Shown: positions 1-7,714 of the stretch, piece by piece
Layout: each line of letters begins with the position of its first letter
Numbering within the stretch: the first letter of the stretch is position 1
Assembly: GCA_963677695.2 (NCBI GenBank)
Contig: CAXXUJ010000001.1
Location: 682,001 to 746,000, forward strand
Source of the DNA: SABI01 sp963677695
GTDB lineage: Bacteria; Spirochaetota; Spirochaetia; Sphaerochaetales; Sphaerochaetaceae
Direction: 5' to 3'
DNA length: 64,000 nt
The notes under the pieces: model-generated
What the model was told of the DNA's origin: nothing
What the model saw: only the letters and a program-made list of their open reading frames with translations
Databases searched by the model: none
Translations under genes and position numbers: made by a program

Positions 1-158
1 TGAAAGGATTGAGGGAGTTGAAAAAGGAGCACCCGGAAACACGGAATCTGGTACTTGTCTCCCTTGATGCCCATGACAGGATGAGTGAGGATAATATCCT
101 GATCCTGCACGCTTCGACATTCCTCAAGAAATTATGGGACGGGGAGTTTTTCTCCTGA
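1..158 (+). CDS. C-terminal fragment of an AAA/DUF4143-type ATP-binding protein (partial)
   Basis: An open frame enters from the left edge and stops with TGA at 156-158, giving 51 residues. The visible tail reads LVLVSLDAHDRMSEDNILIL and then a short helix ending KKLWDGEFFS. A hydrophobic strand followed by a phrase on what the record says in the gene product, then F-L-x-x-L-W-x-G-E, resembles the C-terminus of bacterial ATP-binding proteins with an AAA_14/DUF4143 architecture, where the tail folds as a nuclease-like domain. That assignment is recall of the family and rests on a short piece. The gene is convergent with the Fic gene, whose stop is only 6 nt away, and no terminator is visible between them. 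Confidence 0.5.
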   Translation, partial: KGLRELKKEHPETRNLVLVSLDAHDRMSEDNILILHASTFLKKLWDGEFFS

Positions 159-164
159 ATCCTT

Positions 165-1679
165 TCATCTCGATTCCTGATGATATGAATCTCTAACTAC
201 CCTCTCCATAGAAACCAATTCATCATCGGTAAGAAAACTGAAATGAGCAGACCGCTTTGAAGCGGAGAGTCTTCCGTTGTTCTGCAGGCACAGGTTGATA
301 AACAGATCCATCAGGCGATCTGGCATATCAATAATCTCCTGAAGAGCTTTCCTGGCTGCATCATAATTTGAGAGGAATGTGAGTTCCTGAACAAGTTCCT
401 CTTCAATCGTCATTTCAACAAAGGAGGAGAGCGCTTCGGCCTGAAGCGTCATATCAATATACGTATAAAATACGGAACTCTCACTCTCCACCGTCATCCG
501 CCCCATATCACCCAGATGATAATCGATGAGCTGAAGCAGAGGTTTTGAGAAGGCTTCCAGCGAAGCATCATAAACTTCCTGATTCTTAAGCATCACAGCA
601 GAGACCGGAAACATCAGACCCTGGGGAATCATCTGACGAAGAGAGAGAATATTATGAATCAGAAATCGGTGGATACGGCCATTCCCGTCTTCAAATGGAT
701 GGAGAAATACAAAACCGTACACAATAACTGCAGCGTGAATGAGAGGCGGGACTTCCCCCCCCATCATCACCTTATGCGAATCAATCAAAGCCTGCATGAG
801 CATTGGAAGGTCTGAAGGTTTCGGAGTGATGTAGTGAATAATCTCCTTCTGAAACATAGCAGTCTGACCTACATAATTCTGGGTCTTCCTGTAATCACCA
901 TCCTTGAAGCGGGGATCAACAATTCGGTTCTGAAGGTCGACGAGTCTCTCTTTCTCACAGAAATCTTCTTTCTCTGCAAGCTGAAGGGCTGCGATGAACC
1001 TTTCCGCCCGGGATGCTTGAGGTGTTATATGTTCAATCTCGAAAGATGATTTCGTCTCCTTTTTATAGAGATAACTCAGTGCCCTGCGGATTATCTCTGA
1101 CGGGTATGTTGTTACAATCTCCTCACACCTTGCCTTCAAGTCGGCATTCTGCACCCTTTCGAGCAATTCAGTTTTTCTTACTATCGGACAGAATTCTTTT
1201 GGACCCAGCAGGTTGTTCACAACCCGATGCCGTGCTGATCTATTCCCATTGATAATGGTGTAATACCTCGATCCTTCCAAGGCATCAACATAATTGCCTC
1301 GATTGAGATCGGGAAGGGGGAGTTCCCTTTCAGTGATCCATTCATAGAAGAACCAGATTCTTCTCGCATACTTTCCCGTCGGTTTTGATGCAATGTATGA
1401 AAGAATGTCTTCCTGAGGGGCACATTCAAAGACTAGGGCAAGGAGTGCCAGATTCACCCCATCATATTTCAAGGCAAACTCAAGATGATCACCTAGAGTT
1501 TCTCCGGGCCAATACTGCAGTGAGAAGACCTCATGCACATGACCGTCCTTAGCCTGTACCGACCGTGTCCCTGAAGAGGAGACTGAAGATGAATGCCAAT
1601 GAGGTATGGATCTCAGGGAATATCTCGCTTCTAAGAATGAGTAACCTGCCGGTCTTGCCCCGAAAGCATGTATATCCAT
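165..1679 (-). CDS. Fic-domain protein (AMP-transferase family)
   Basis: A 504-residue protein with the Fic active-site motif HPFEDGNGRIHR starting at His327, the full HPFx(D/E)GNGRxxR signature. Fic enzymes transfer AMP (sometimes other nucleotides) from a nucleotide substrate to hydroxyl side chains of target proteins in the cytosol. A segment SSFEIEH lies before the Fic core and fits the S-x-x-x-E part of the inhibitory helix of class II Fic proteins, although His replaces the usual Gly/Asn after the Glu. The C-terminal 100 residues are helical and may form a winged-helix-like domain, which I cannot confirm. The ATG is supported by AGGAGG seven bases upstream. The gene follows the MNT/HEPN pair on the same strand after about 300 bp and has its own promoter with an unusual inverted repeat. 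Function as a toxin or a regulator of a host protein is open. Confidence 0.88.
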   Translation of the reverse strand: MDIHAFGARPAGYSFLEARYSLRSIPHWHSSSVSSSGTRSVQAKDGHVHEVFSLQYWPGETLGDHLEFALKYDGVNLALLALVFECAPQEDILSYIASKPTGKYARRIWFFYEWITERELPLPDLNRGNYVDALEGSRYYTIINGNRSARHRVVNNLLGPKEFCPIVRKTELLERVQNADLKARCEEIVTTYPSEIIRRALSYLYKKETKSSFEIEHITPQASRAERFIAALQLAEKEDFCEKERLVDLQNRIVDPRFKDGDYRKTQNYVGQTAMFQKEIIHYITPKPSDLPMLMQALIDSHKVMMGGEVPPLIHAAVIVYGFVFLHPFEDGNGRIHRFLIHNILSLRQMIPQGLMFPVSAVMLKNQEVYDASLEAFSKPLLQLIDYHLGDMGRMTVESESSVFYTYIDMTLQAEALSSFVEMTIEEELVQELTFLSNYDAARKALQEIIDMPDRLMDLFINLCLQNNGRLSASKRSAHFSFLTDDELVSMERVVRDSYHQESR

Positions 1680-1685
1680 GGATTC

Positions 1686-1733
1686 ACCTCCTAAAATCTT
1701 TACATTTTGTATAATATGATTATTTTAGGAGGT
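1686..1733. repeat. perfect 12-bp inverted repeat, candidate operator of the Fic gene
   Basis: ACCTCCTAAAAT at 1686-1697 and ATTTTAGGAGGT at 1722-1733 are exact reverse complements, 24 bases apart. One arm occupies the -35/-10 spacer and touches the -35 box; the other contains the Shine-Dalgarno sequence of the Fic gene. Because transcription should begin between the arms, the mRNA would carry only one of them, so a DNA operator bound by a dimeric protein fits better than an RNA hairpin. The regulator is unknown. Confidence 0.6.
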
Positions 1734-1739
1734 TATCAA
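1711..1739 (-). promoter_or_regulatory. sigma70-type promoter of the Fic gene
   Basis: On the minus strand TTGATA (1739-1734) is followed after 17 bases by TATTAT (1716-1711). The predicted start near 1704 leaves a leader of about 25 nt before the ATG at 1679, with a good ribosome binding site. The spacer is filled by one arm of the inverted repeat at 1686-1733. Confidence 0.7.
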
Positions 1740-1978
1740 CATTTTTTAATTACTAATTAAGCATATAAAAATATTTTAATTACTATATGGAGATTTGTGG
1801 TAAATTTCTTTACAGCCGATCATTCAGGTTATACAAATATGGGACTTTTTAACTTTGAGCCCCCTGTATGTTATAAAAAACCAACATTTTATATAACATA
1901 CCACACTCAGATGAGCGAAGGAGGTATTCCGGAAAGTATGAAAATTTCAGGCTATCCCAACATTGCTCAGCCTGATTC
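1740..1978. other. AT-rich intergenic region with a second dyad
   Basis: No convincing gene. It holds a second inverted repeat, GTATGTTATA at 1866-1875 and its exact complement at 1892-1901, 16 bases apart. The segment 1884-1899 (ACATTTTATATAACAT) also resembles 1702-1717 (ACATTTTGTATAATAT) at 14 of 16 positions, so the Fic promoter region carries two related AT-rich motifs in the same orientation. A 69-codon open frame here on the plus strand has no ribosome binding site and is not called. Confidence 0.5.
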
Positions 1979-2488
1979 TTATACTGTAAGGTCAGTAATC
2001 GCCTGACAATATGAAACATGCGCTTCCTTAAACAGCTTCTGCATCCTGGGAATTTTTTTCTGAATCAGTGACATACGATCAGGATCAAGGTTTATTTCGT
2101 ACATACTTCTGAATACATGCCTGAAGCCTCTAAGATCATCAGCGATAGCCGCAAGTTCACCTGACATGAATGCGGGACGGATGCCGGGAAGCTCCAACTG
2201 CATAGCATCGATAAGTTGTCTGTGCCAGGCACGTGGCGGAAGATGATTTTCAAAAGTCTTCGAAATACGGAGGAAATAATTCTCCATCGTTGTGTAGACG
2301 GTGTGGAGAGTATAACCCAAAGCTGCCCAGTCAAGTTCCTCTTTTGCACCGCCTTGGATTCGGGACCATGCTTTTTCATTCAATAAACAATTCTCTTCAA
2401 ATACCCGGTATTCCTTATCCAACTGTGCGATGAGAATAACAGCATCTTCAGGATTCACTTTTATAGAGTACTTTGCCATACGTTTCAA
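1979..2488 (-). CDS. HEPN/HepT-like putative ribonuclease toxin
   Basis: A 169-residue all-helical protein (166 if the ATG at 2479 is used). The segment DDLRGFRHVFRSMYEINLD near residues 117-135 matches HepT-like HEPN proteins, with R120-x3-H124 as the likely catalytic pair. HEPN toxins of this type are RNases that in characterised MntA/HepT pairs are silenced by AMPylation by the partner nucleotidyltransferase. The partner gene lies directly upstream on the same strand and overlaps by 41 nt, which suggests translational coupling. The canonical R-x4-6-H-x-Y form is not exact here, so ribonuclease activity is inferred. Confidence 0.8.
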   Translation of the reverse strand: MKRMAKYSIKVNPEDAVILIAQLDKEYRVFEENCLLNEKAWSRIQGGAKEELDWAALGYTLHTVYTTMENYFLRISKTFENHLPPRAWHRQLIDAMQLELPGIRPAFMSGELAAIADDLRGFRHVFRSMYEINLDPDRMSLIQKKIPRMQKLFKEAHVSYCQAITDLTV

Positions 2489-2819
2489 CTTCCTCCTTCA
2501 TGAAATCAGGTAGAGAGATGTAGTCAACAAGATCCACTTTAAAACTGCTGTCCAGAGCAATCGACGTACATGCGTAAAGCTCACGTCCTTCGAAGGAAAG
2601 ATCTATATCGAAATTCGGATTTCGGGGAACACCTTTGGCAAGAGAGCCGAACAGAACAATTCTTTTAAGTTCCTTATCCCGTGTTCGAAAGGCTTGAATC
2701 AGTCGTTCCACCTCAGCCATCGCCTCTTTCACACGCAATGCGATAACCTCTGAAGCTGCTTCGTCACACTTTTTCTGAGATAGATGTACTGCATGAACCA
2801 ATTCTTCTGAAATCATCAT
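2448..2819 (-). CDS. MNT-family nucleotidyltransferase antitoxin
   Basis: A 123-residue protein of the minimal nucleotidyltransferase family. The catalytic strand-turn GSLAKGVPRNPNFDIDL begins around residue 57, with GS followed by D-x-D. The gap between GS and DxD is 11 residues, one more than the commonest form. A third acidic residue follows in the VDLVD strand. Family members partnered with HEPN toxins act as antitoxins by adding AMP groups to the toxin. The gene comes first in a two-gene operon with the HEPN gene. Two consecutive ATG codons (2819 and 2816) are possible starts; no ribosome binding site precedes either, and the promoter lies so close that the mRNA may be leaderless. Confidence 0.85.
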   Translation of the reverse strand: MMISEELVHAVHLSQKKCDEAASEVIALRVKEAMAEVERLIQAFRTRDKELKRIVLFGSLAKGVPRNPNFDIDLSFEGRELYACTSIALDSSFKVDLVDYISLPDFMKEEVETYGKVLYKSES

Positions 2820-2825
2820 ATGGTA

Positions 2826-2854
2826 ATTATACTAGACTCCTAGATTGCTGTCAG
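2826..2854 (-). promoter_or_regulatory. promoter of the MNT/HEPN operon
   Basis: Minus strand: CTGACA (2854-2849), 17 bases, then a perfect TATAAT (2831-2826). The start point is expected at about 2819-2820, at the ATG itself. The spacer contains the quasi-palindrome CTAGGAGTCTAG, a possible operator. Confidence 0.72.
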
Positions 2855-2933
2855 TACCTGAACATGAAGAAAGAATCAGTCCTACCAGTTCACAAGCCCG
2901 AGGCGTATGTTGAAAGTGTATTGTGATACTCAC

Positions 2934-3722
2934 TTATATCAATGGAGTAAGCATCGTATCAAGTACTTCTCTATACCGGTTCCTTTCCATACCCTTCTCT
3001 TCACTTAAAAGAGCCAGGAACTCCCGGTTTCCCTTCCTTCCTGTTATCGGGGAGAGAAGGAGTCCATGGATTCCCACGTTCTCTTCGGTAAGAGTGGTAT
3101 AGACCTCATCCATCGTACTTCTAAGAAGTTCATCATCTGTGATAATCCCGTTGAACCCCTCTGTTTCCGGATCAACTTCAAACTGCGGTTTGACAAGGAA
3201 GATCAGCTTATTCATGGAGGTCAGAGAAAGGATGCGTGTTGCCACGCCCCTGATTGAGCGGAAGGAGAGGTCGGCCACTGCGAGGTGGCAGGGGGGATCG
3301 AGCTGTTCGAGGTGGAGGATGTTGGTTCTCTCATGGACGATGACTCTCTCGTCCATCCTGAGGCGGTAATCGAGCTGGTTGTATCCGACGTCGACCGAAT
3401 GGACCGCCTTTGCGCCGTGCTGCAGGAGGCAGTCGGTGAAGCCTCCGGTGGATGAGCCTGCATCGAGGCAGATAAGGTCGGTCACGTCGATAGCAAAGGC
3501 ATCGAGTGCATGTTCGAGCTTGAAGCCGCCGCGCGAGACGTAGCGGGGAAAATCAAGGAGAGCTATGGAAGTGGGAGAGACTTTCTGTGAGGGATCGACG
3601 ATCGTCTCCCCGTCAACTTTCACATTCCTTGATGCGATATAGCTCTTGAGCTGCATCGCATCGATGTCGGGAAAGCTTTTCTTCAGGAGCTCAATCGCCT
3701 GTACCTTTCTCTCCTTCTTCAC
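2934..3722 (-). CDS. tlyA: TlyA-family rRNA 2'-O-methyltransferase
   Basis: A 262-residue S-adenosylmethionine-dependent methyltransferase with an N-terminal S4 RNA-binding domain (about residues 1-60) and a Rossmann methyltransferase fold. The SAM-binding loop LDAGSSTGGFTDCLL and the later VKPQFEV strand are typical of TlyA. TlyA enzymes methylate ribose hydroxyls of cytidines in 16S and/or 23S rRNA; some were first named haemolysins. I place the start at GTG 3722 because AGAGG lies six bases upstream and the S4 domain begins right there; the open frame continues upstream only inside ymdB in another frame. It is the third gene of rny-ymdB-tlyA, 10 nt after ymdB. Confidence 0.9.
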   Translation of the reverse strand: MKKERKVQAIELLKKSFPDIDAMQLKSYIASRNVKVDGETIVDPSQKVSPTSIALLDFPRYVSRGGFKLEHALDAFAIDVTDLICLDAGSSTGGFTDCLLQHGAKAVHSVDVGYNQLDYRLRMDERVIVHERTNILHLEQLDPPCHLAVADLSFRSIRGVATRILSLTSMNKLIFLVKPQFEVDPETEGFNGIITDDELLRSTMDEVYTTLTEENVGIHGLLLSPITGRKGNREFLALLSEEKGMERNRYREVLDTMLTPLI

Positions 3723-3732
3723 CTCTTTGCCT

Positions 3733-4533
3733 CTACACTCCCGCTTCCACGAGGATTCTCTTGATCGAGAGTGCTTTTTTCGTGTCCAGGTCGATGTCGA
3801 CCACCACTCCCTGAAGGGAGGCTGCCTCATCGAGGATCTGATTGCGGTAGGGAATCTGTGCGAGCTGTCGCTCGATGGCAATCTTGGGATCGCTGCCGAT
3901 CACCGAATTGACCGGTCCGCACATCCCTAAGTCTGTTATGTAGGCGCTCCCTTTAGGGAGGATTCTCTCATCCATCGTCTGCACATGGGTGTGGGTTCCC
4001 ACCACGGCGCTCACCTTTCCGTCGAGGTAGTGGGCGAGGGCCTCCTTCTCCTGGGGGACTTCGGCATGGAAGTCGATGAGAATGGCGTCACAGCTCTTGG
4101 AGAGCTTGTCCACCAGTGCGGCACCGACAGTGAAGGGGTTTTCGATGGGAGGCATCTGATGGCGTCCCTGAAGATTAATCACACCCACCTTCGCCTTTGG
4201 CAGGTTCACGATGGTGGACCCGATCCCCGGTGCCGATGAGTGATAGTTCGCAGGGCGGAGAATTCTCGCATCGCTTTTCAGTGTCGGGAGAAACTCGTCT
4301 CTCTGCCAGATATGGTTGCCGCTGGTGATCACGTGCACGCCGGCCGAAAAGAGCTGACGGGAGATCTCGGAAGTAAGACCGAAGCCTTCGTCCGCATTCT
4401 CTCCGTTCACGATGACAACATCGGCACGGTATTTCTTGATGAGCTGAGGCAATGTGATAAAAAGGGCCCTGCAGCCCGGTCGTCCGATGACATCGCCGAG
4501 GAGCAGAGCCGTTAATGTACGTCTAGAAGCCAT
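3733..4533 (-). CDS. ymdB: YmdB-family metallophosphoesterase
   Basis: A 266-residue protein of the YmdB/TIGR00282 family. Metal-binding motifs are visible: GDVIGRPG near the N-terminus, NGEN, GNHIW and GTHTHVQT. Family members hydrolyse 2',3'-cyclic nucleotides and affect RNA turnover and multicellular behaviour in Bacillus. In Bacillus ymdB also follows the RNase Y gene, so the neighbourhood is conserved across phyla. The ATG is preceded by AAAGGA. The gap to rny is 18 nt, consistent with one transcript. Confidence 0.92.
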   Translation of the reverse strand: MASRRTLTALLLGDVIGRPGCRALFITLPQLIKKYRADVVIVNGENADEGFGLTSEISRQLFSAGVHVITSGNHIWQRDEFLPTLKSDARILRPANYHSSAPGIGSTIVNLPKAKVGVINLQGRHQMPPIENPFTVGAALVDKLSKSCDAILIDFHAEVPQEKEALAHYLDGKVSAVVGTHTHVQTMDERILPKGSAYITDLGMCGPVNSVIGSDPKIAIERQLAQIPYRNQILDEAASLQGVVVDIDLDTKKALSIKRILVEAGV

Positions 4534-4551
4534 ACAATCCTTTATTCAATA

Positions 4552-6084
4552 CTAACGTGCGTATTCAACGACACGCATCTCTCTGATGATAGTGACCTTG
4601 ATCCTTCCGGGATACCGCAGCTCCGCTTCGATGCGTCCTGCAATACCCTTCGCGATCTCTTTCGCCTCCGAGTCATTGACGATCTCGTTGTTCACCAGGA
4701 TTCTGAGTTCACGTCCTGCCTGAATGGCGTACGCCTTCTCTACTCCGTTGAAACTCTCCGCGATCTGCTCAAGGTTCTCAAGCCGTTTGATGTAGTTGTC
4801 GAGAGTCTCCCGTCTGGCACCGGGCCGTGCTGCAGAGATTGCATCTGCAAGCTGGACAATGACAGATTCGACACAGTTCGGTTCCACATCATCATGGTGG
4901 GCAAGGATCGCATTAACAACGCGGGGATCTTCCCCGAGACGTTTGGCAAGGTCCGCACCCATTTCTGCGTGGTTCGCATCACCGTCTGACTCGATACCCT
5001 TACCGATGTCATGAAGGAGTCCGCCTCTGCGGGCGATCTCACGGTCTGCACCCACTTCCCCGGCAATCATGCTCGAGAGCACTGCGACTTCCTTGGCATG
5101 AGAGAGGACATTCTGTCCGTAACTTGTTCTGAAGTGGAGCTTGCCGAGAGCACGTACCATCTCCTGAGACATGTTATGGATACCCAGATCGAAGAGCACC
5201 TTGTCAGCCTCTTCCATCGTGATGCGGGTCACTTCCTTGGTCACCTTGGTGACAACTTCCTCGATCCGTGCCGGGTGGATGCGTCCGTCCTGTACCAGTC
5301 TTTCGAGCGATACGCGGGCGATCTCCTTTCGGACAGGGTCGAAACAGGAGATGACGACGGCTTCAGGAGTATCATCGATGATGATATCGACCCCTGTAAG
5401 GGTCTCTAAGGTCCTGATATTACGTCCTTCACGTCCGATGATCCTTCCCTTCATTTCATCTGAAGGAAGAGATACGGTGGTGACGGTCACCTCTGAGCTC
5501 ACTTCGGTCGCAAGACGCTGGATCGAAGTGACGATGATGTCACGGGCGATCTTGTCAGACTTGATCTGAGCTTCGGCTTCAATCTTGTTGATGATCAGCT
5601 GCGCATCACGCTTCGCCTCTTTCTCGAGCGATTCAATGATCAGGTTCTTCGCTTCCTCGCTGCTCATGGTCGCGACTCTCTCGAGTTCGCTGGTCCATTT
5701 TGCCTCCATGGATGTCAGTTCCTGTGCGCGCTTGCTGTTTTCTGCCTCTTTATCTACGAGTTCTTGTTTCTGGACATCGAGCTCAGACTGTTTCTTTTCG
5801 AGGTTATCCTCTTTCTGTAACAGTCTTCGTTCGGTTTTCTGAAGTTCGCCTCTCCGTTCTCTTGCTTCCCTTTCCTGCTGTTGTTGTTCTTTTAACAATA
5901 AATCACGGGTTTCAATTAACAGTTCTTTACTTTTCGCTTCTGCTTCTTTTATAGCTTCTTCATTCAGCCTTACAGCTTTCTGCTCGGTTGAAGTCAGCTT
6001 GAACTTCGCATACGTCCAACGGATAGTCCATCCGATGACAATACTAACAAGACAAAGAGGGATCAAAATAAATACTATATTCAT
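4552..6084 (-). CDS. rny: Ribonuclease Y
   Basis: A 510-residue membrane-anchored endoribonuclease. Order of parts: one N-terminal membrane helix (residues 2-22, NIVFILIPLCLVSIVIGW), a long Glu/Lys/Gln-rich coiled coil to about residue 170, a KH RNA-binding domain with GRIIGREGRN at 213-222, and an HD catalytic domain with the pair His358-Asp359 in LLHDIGKG. RNase Y starts decay of many mRNAs at the inner membrane. The frame is open 30 codons further upstream, but ATG 6084 is the right start: it has GGGGG five bases upstream and the promoter at 6109-6137 overlaps the extra codons. It is the first gene of the operon with ymdB and tlyA. Confidence 0.95.
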   Translation of the reverse strand: MNIVFILIPLCLVSIVIGWTIRWTYAKFKLTSTEQKAVRLNEEAIKEAEAKSKELLIETRDLLLKEQQQQEREARERRGELQKTERRLLQKEDNLEKKQSELDVQKQELVDKEAENSKRAQELTSMEAKWTSELERVATMSSEEAKNLIIESLEKEAKRDAQLIINKIEAEAQIKSDKIARDIIVTSIQRLATEVSSEVTVTTVSLPSDEMKGRIIGREGRNIRTLETLTGVDIIIDDTPEAVVISCFDPVRKEIARVSLERLVQDGRIHPARIEEVVTKVTKEVTRITMEEADKVLFDLGIHNMSQEMVRALGKLHFRTSYGQNVLSHAKEVAVLSSMIAGEVGADREIARRGGLLHDIGKGIESDGDANHAEMGADLAKRLGEDPRVVNAILAHHDDVEPNCVESVIVQLADAISAARPGARRETLDNYIKRLENLEQIAESFNGVEKAYAIQAGRELRILVNNEIVNDSEAKEIAKGIAGRIEAELRYPGRIKVTIIREMRVVEYAR

Positions 6085-6108
6085 AGCTACCCCCATTGTG
6101 ATTTTCAC

Positions 6109-6137
6109 ATAATACGGGGAGGTTATACCTGTGTCAA
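6109..6137 (-). promoter_or_regulatory. sigma70-type promoter of rny-ymdB-tlyA
   Basis: Minus strand: consensus TTGACA (6137-6132), 17-base spacer, TATTAT (6114-6109). The leader to ATG 6084 is about 20 nt. It lies downstream of the terminator of the ribosomal operon, so rny is transcribed independently. Confidence 0.8.
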
Positions 6138-6198
6138 GTCTGAGTACACAACAGATGTGTACACTATTGACCACTATTCTCTTGATAGGAAAAGAATA

Positions 6199-6223
6199 AG
6201 CCGTCTTTATAAAAAAGACGGCT
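6199..6223 (-). terminator. terminator of the tuf/S10-spc-alpha operon
   Basis: AGCCGTCTTT (6199-6208) pairs exactly with AAAGACGGCT (6214-6223) around a 5-base loop, 41 nt after the rplQ stop. On the minus strand the stem is followed by TATTCTTTTCC, a moderate T tract. Confidence 0.8.
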
Positions 6224-6264
6224 CAGGATGAGAAAGGTTTCTCAATCGAAGGTGACTGATGCGA

Positions 6265-6663
6265 TTACTCGCTCTTTGCCTTCTTTGTATCCTTAACTTC
6301 AGCTCCGGTTCTTTCAACGAGCTCGAGAATCGCCATTTCGGCACGGTCACCCTGACGGGGTGCAGTCTTGATGATTCTGGTGTAACCGCCGGGTCTCTCG
6401 GTGAAGAGGGGGGCGATTTCAGTGAACAGCTTCGCGACGATCGCCTGGTCCTTGATGTCCCTGGAAATCATACGGCGGGCGTGAACGGAATCAACCTTCG
6501 CACGGGTGATCATCTTCTCAGCATTGCGCTGAACTTCCTTGGCCTTCGCTTTTGTAGTCTCGATTCTCTCGTACTTGAACAGCGAGGTGACCATATTCCT
6601 TAACATAGCCTTACGTTCCTGTGAACGGCGGCTCAGTGAATTAAAACCAATTCTATGCTTCAT
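6265..6663 (-). CDS. rplQ: Ribosomal protein L17
   Basis: 132 residues, starting MKHRIGFNSLSRRSQERKAM as in bacterial L17, with a Lys-rich C-terminal extension (EVKDTKKAKSE). L17 sits near the peptide exit tunnel of the large subunit. It is the last gene of the long ribosomal operon; its start codon overlaps the end of rpoA by 11 nt, suggesting coupled translation, and a hairpin terminator follows. Confidence 0.97.
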   Translation of the reverse strand: MKHRIGFNSLSRRSQERKAMLRNMVTSLFKYERIETTKAKAKEVQRNAEKMITRAKVDSVHARRMISRDIKDQAIVAKLFTEIAPLFTERPGGYTRIIKTAPRQGDRAEMAILELVERTGAEVKDTKKAKSE

Positions 6664-7705
6664 TCTCTTCTTCCTTGTCCCCTGGAATTCTGATTGAGTT
6701 CTTCAGAACAGAGTAATCTGTCATGCCGAGACTCAGATTCCACTCTTTCAGTTTCTCTTTGATCTCTGAAAGGGATTTCTTTCCGAAGTTCCTGGTCTTT
6801 CCGATCTCTTCTTCAGTCTTCCTTGTCAGATCCCCGATTGTCTGGATGTGTGCGTTCTTCAGGCAGTTGCTCGATCTCACGGAGAGTTCGAGCTCGCTGA
6901 CGCTGGTTGAGAGGATCTTCTTGATTCTCTCTTCACCCTCATCCACTTCATCGTTGCTGTTCACCAGAGACTCATCGAAGTTGATAAAGATAGAGAAGTG
7001 GTCCTTCGCAATCTTAGCCGCTTCGGCAAGTGCATTCTCGGGTGAGATGGTCCCATCGGTGTAGATGTCGAGAACGAGCTTGTCATAGTCGTTTCTCTGA
7101 CCGACACGGGTGGGTTCGATCTCATATTTGACCCGGGTTACCGGGGAGAAGGAGGCATCGATGGGGATCGTTCCGATCTCTTCGATGTACTTCTCGTTGA
7201 GTTCTGAGGGAACGTAGCCTCTACCGAGGTCGATCTGCATCTCCATCTCGATATTCGCATCATCCATCATAGTGAACAGGAGGTGATCCTTATTCATGAT
7301 CTCAACTTCATTCTTCTCGAGGTCAGATCCCTTGACGACGCCAGCTCCCTTGCATTCGATCAGCAGAACGGTACCTTCGGCATCCTCGGGCATCCTGATC
7401 TGCAGTTTCTTGATCCGGGCGATGATCTCGGGGAGATCTTCCACAACACCGGGGATTGACTCGTACTCACTGCTGAGCAGGTGGGGGAGTCCTTCCGCGT
7501 TGAAGCTGGTGAATCTCACTGCCGTGACGGCATAGCCCTGAATCGAAGAAAGGAGAATTCTCCTGAGGCTGTTTCCGATGGTAGTGCCATACCCTCTTTC
7601 AAAAGGGTATGCGACAAATCTACCACTGTCTGCTTCTACGAGAGAGTGCTCAAAGGTTATCCCTTTAGGCTTCTTAAATCCTTTCAGAAGGTTCTTACGT
7701 GCCAT
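6653..7705 (-). CDS. rpoA: RNA polymerase alpha subunit
   Basis: 350 residues. The N-terminal assembly domain (about 1-235) includes VAYPFERGYGTTIGNSLRR, and the C-terminal DNA/activator-binding domain (about 265-330) includes the helix-hairpin-helix segment LSVRSSNCLKNAHIQTIGDL, ending in an acidic tail. The start is ATG 7705, preceded by AAGGAG at a 5-base spacing; an in-frame GTG two codons earlier is a poorer choice. It lies between rpsD and rplQ, the usual alpha-operon place. Confidence 0.97.
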   Translation of the reverse strand: MARKNLLKGFKKPKGITFEHSLVEADSGRFVAYPFERGYGTTIGNSLRRILLSSIQGYAVTAVRFTSFNAEGLPHLLSSEYESIPGVVEDLPEIIARIKKLQIRMPEDAEGTVLLIECKGAGVVKGSDLEKNEVEIMNKDHLLFTMMDDANIEMEMQIDLGRGYVPSELNEKYIEEIGTIPIDASFSPVTRVKYEIEPTRVGQRNDYDKLVLDIYTDGTISPENALAEAAKIAKDHFSIFINFDESLVNSNDEVDEGEERIKKILSTSVSELELSVRSSNCLKNAHIQTIGDLTRKTEEEIGKTRNFGKKSLSEIKEKLKEWNLSLGMTDYSVLKNSIRIPGDKEEENEA

Positions 7706-7714
7706 GTTCACTCC

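Noticed and set aside
1797..2006. 69-codon plus-strand frame upstream of the Fic gene
   Set aside because: AT-rich, no ribosome binding site, crosses a dyad.
3723..3881. 53-codon N-terminal extension of TlyA
   Set aside because: It lies in ymdB, reads as a Ser/Arg-rich shadow, and the S4 domain and a ribosome binding site point to GTG 3722.
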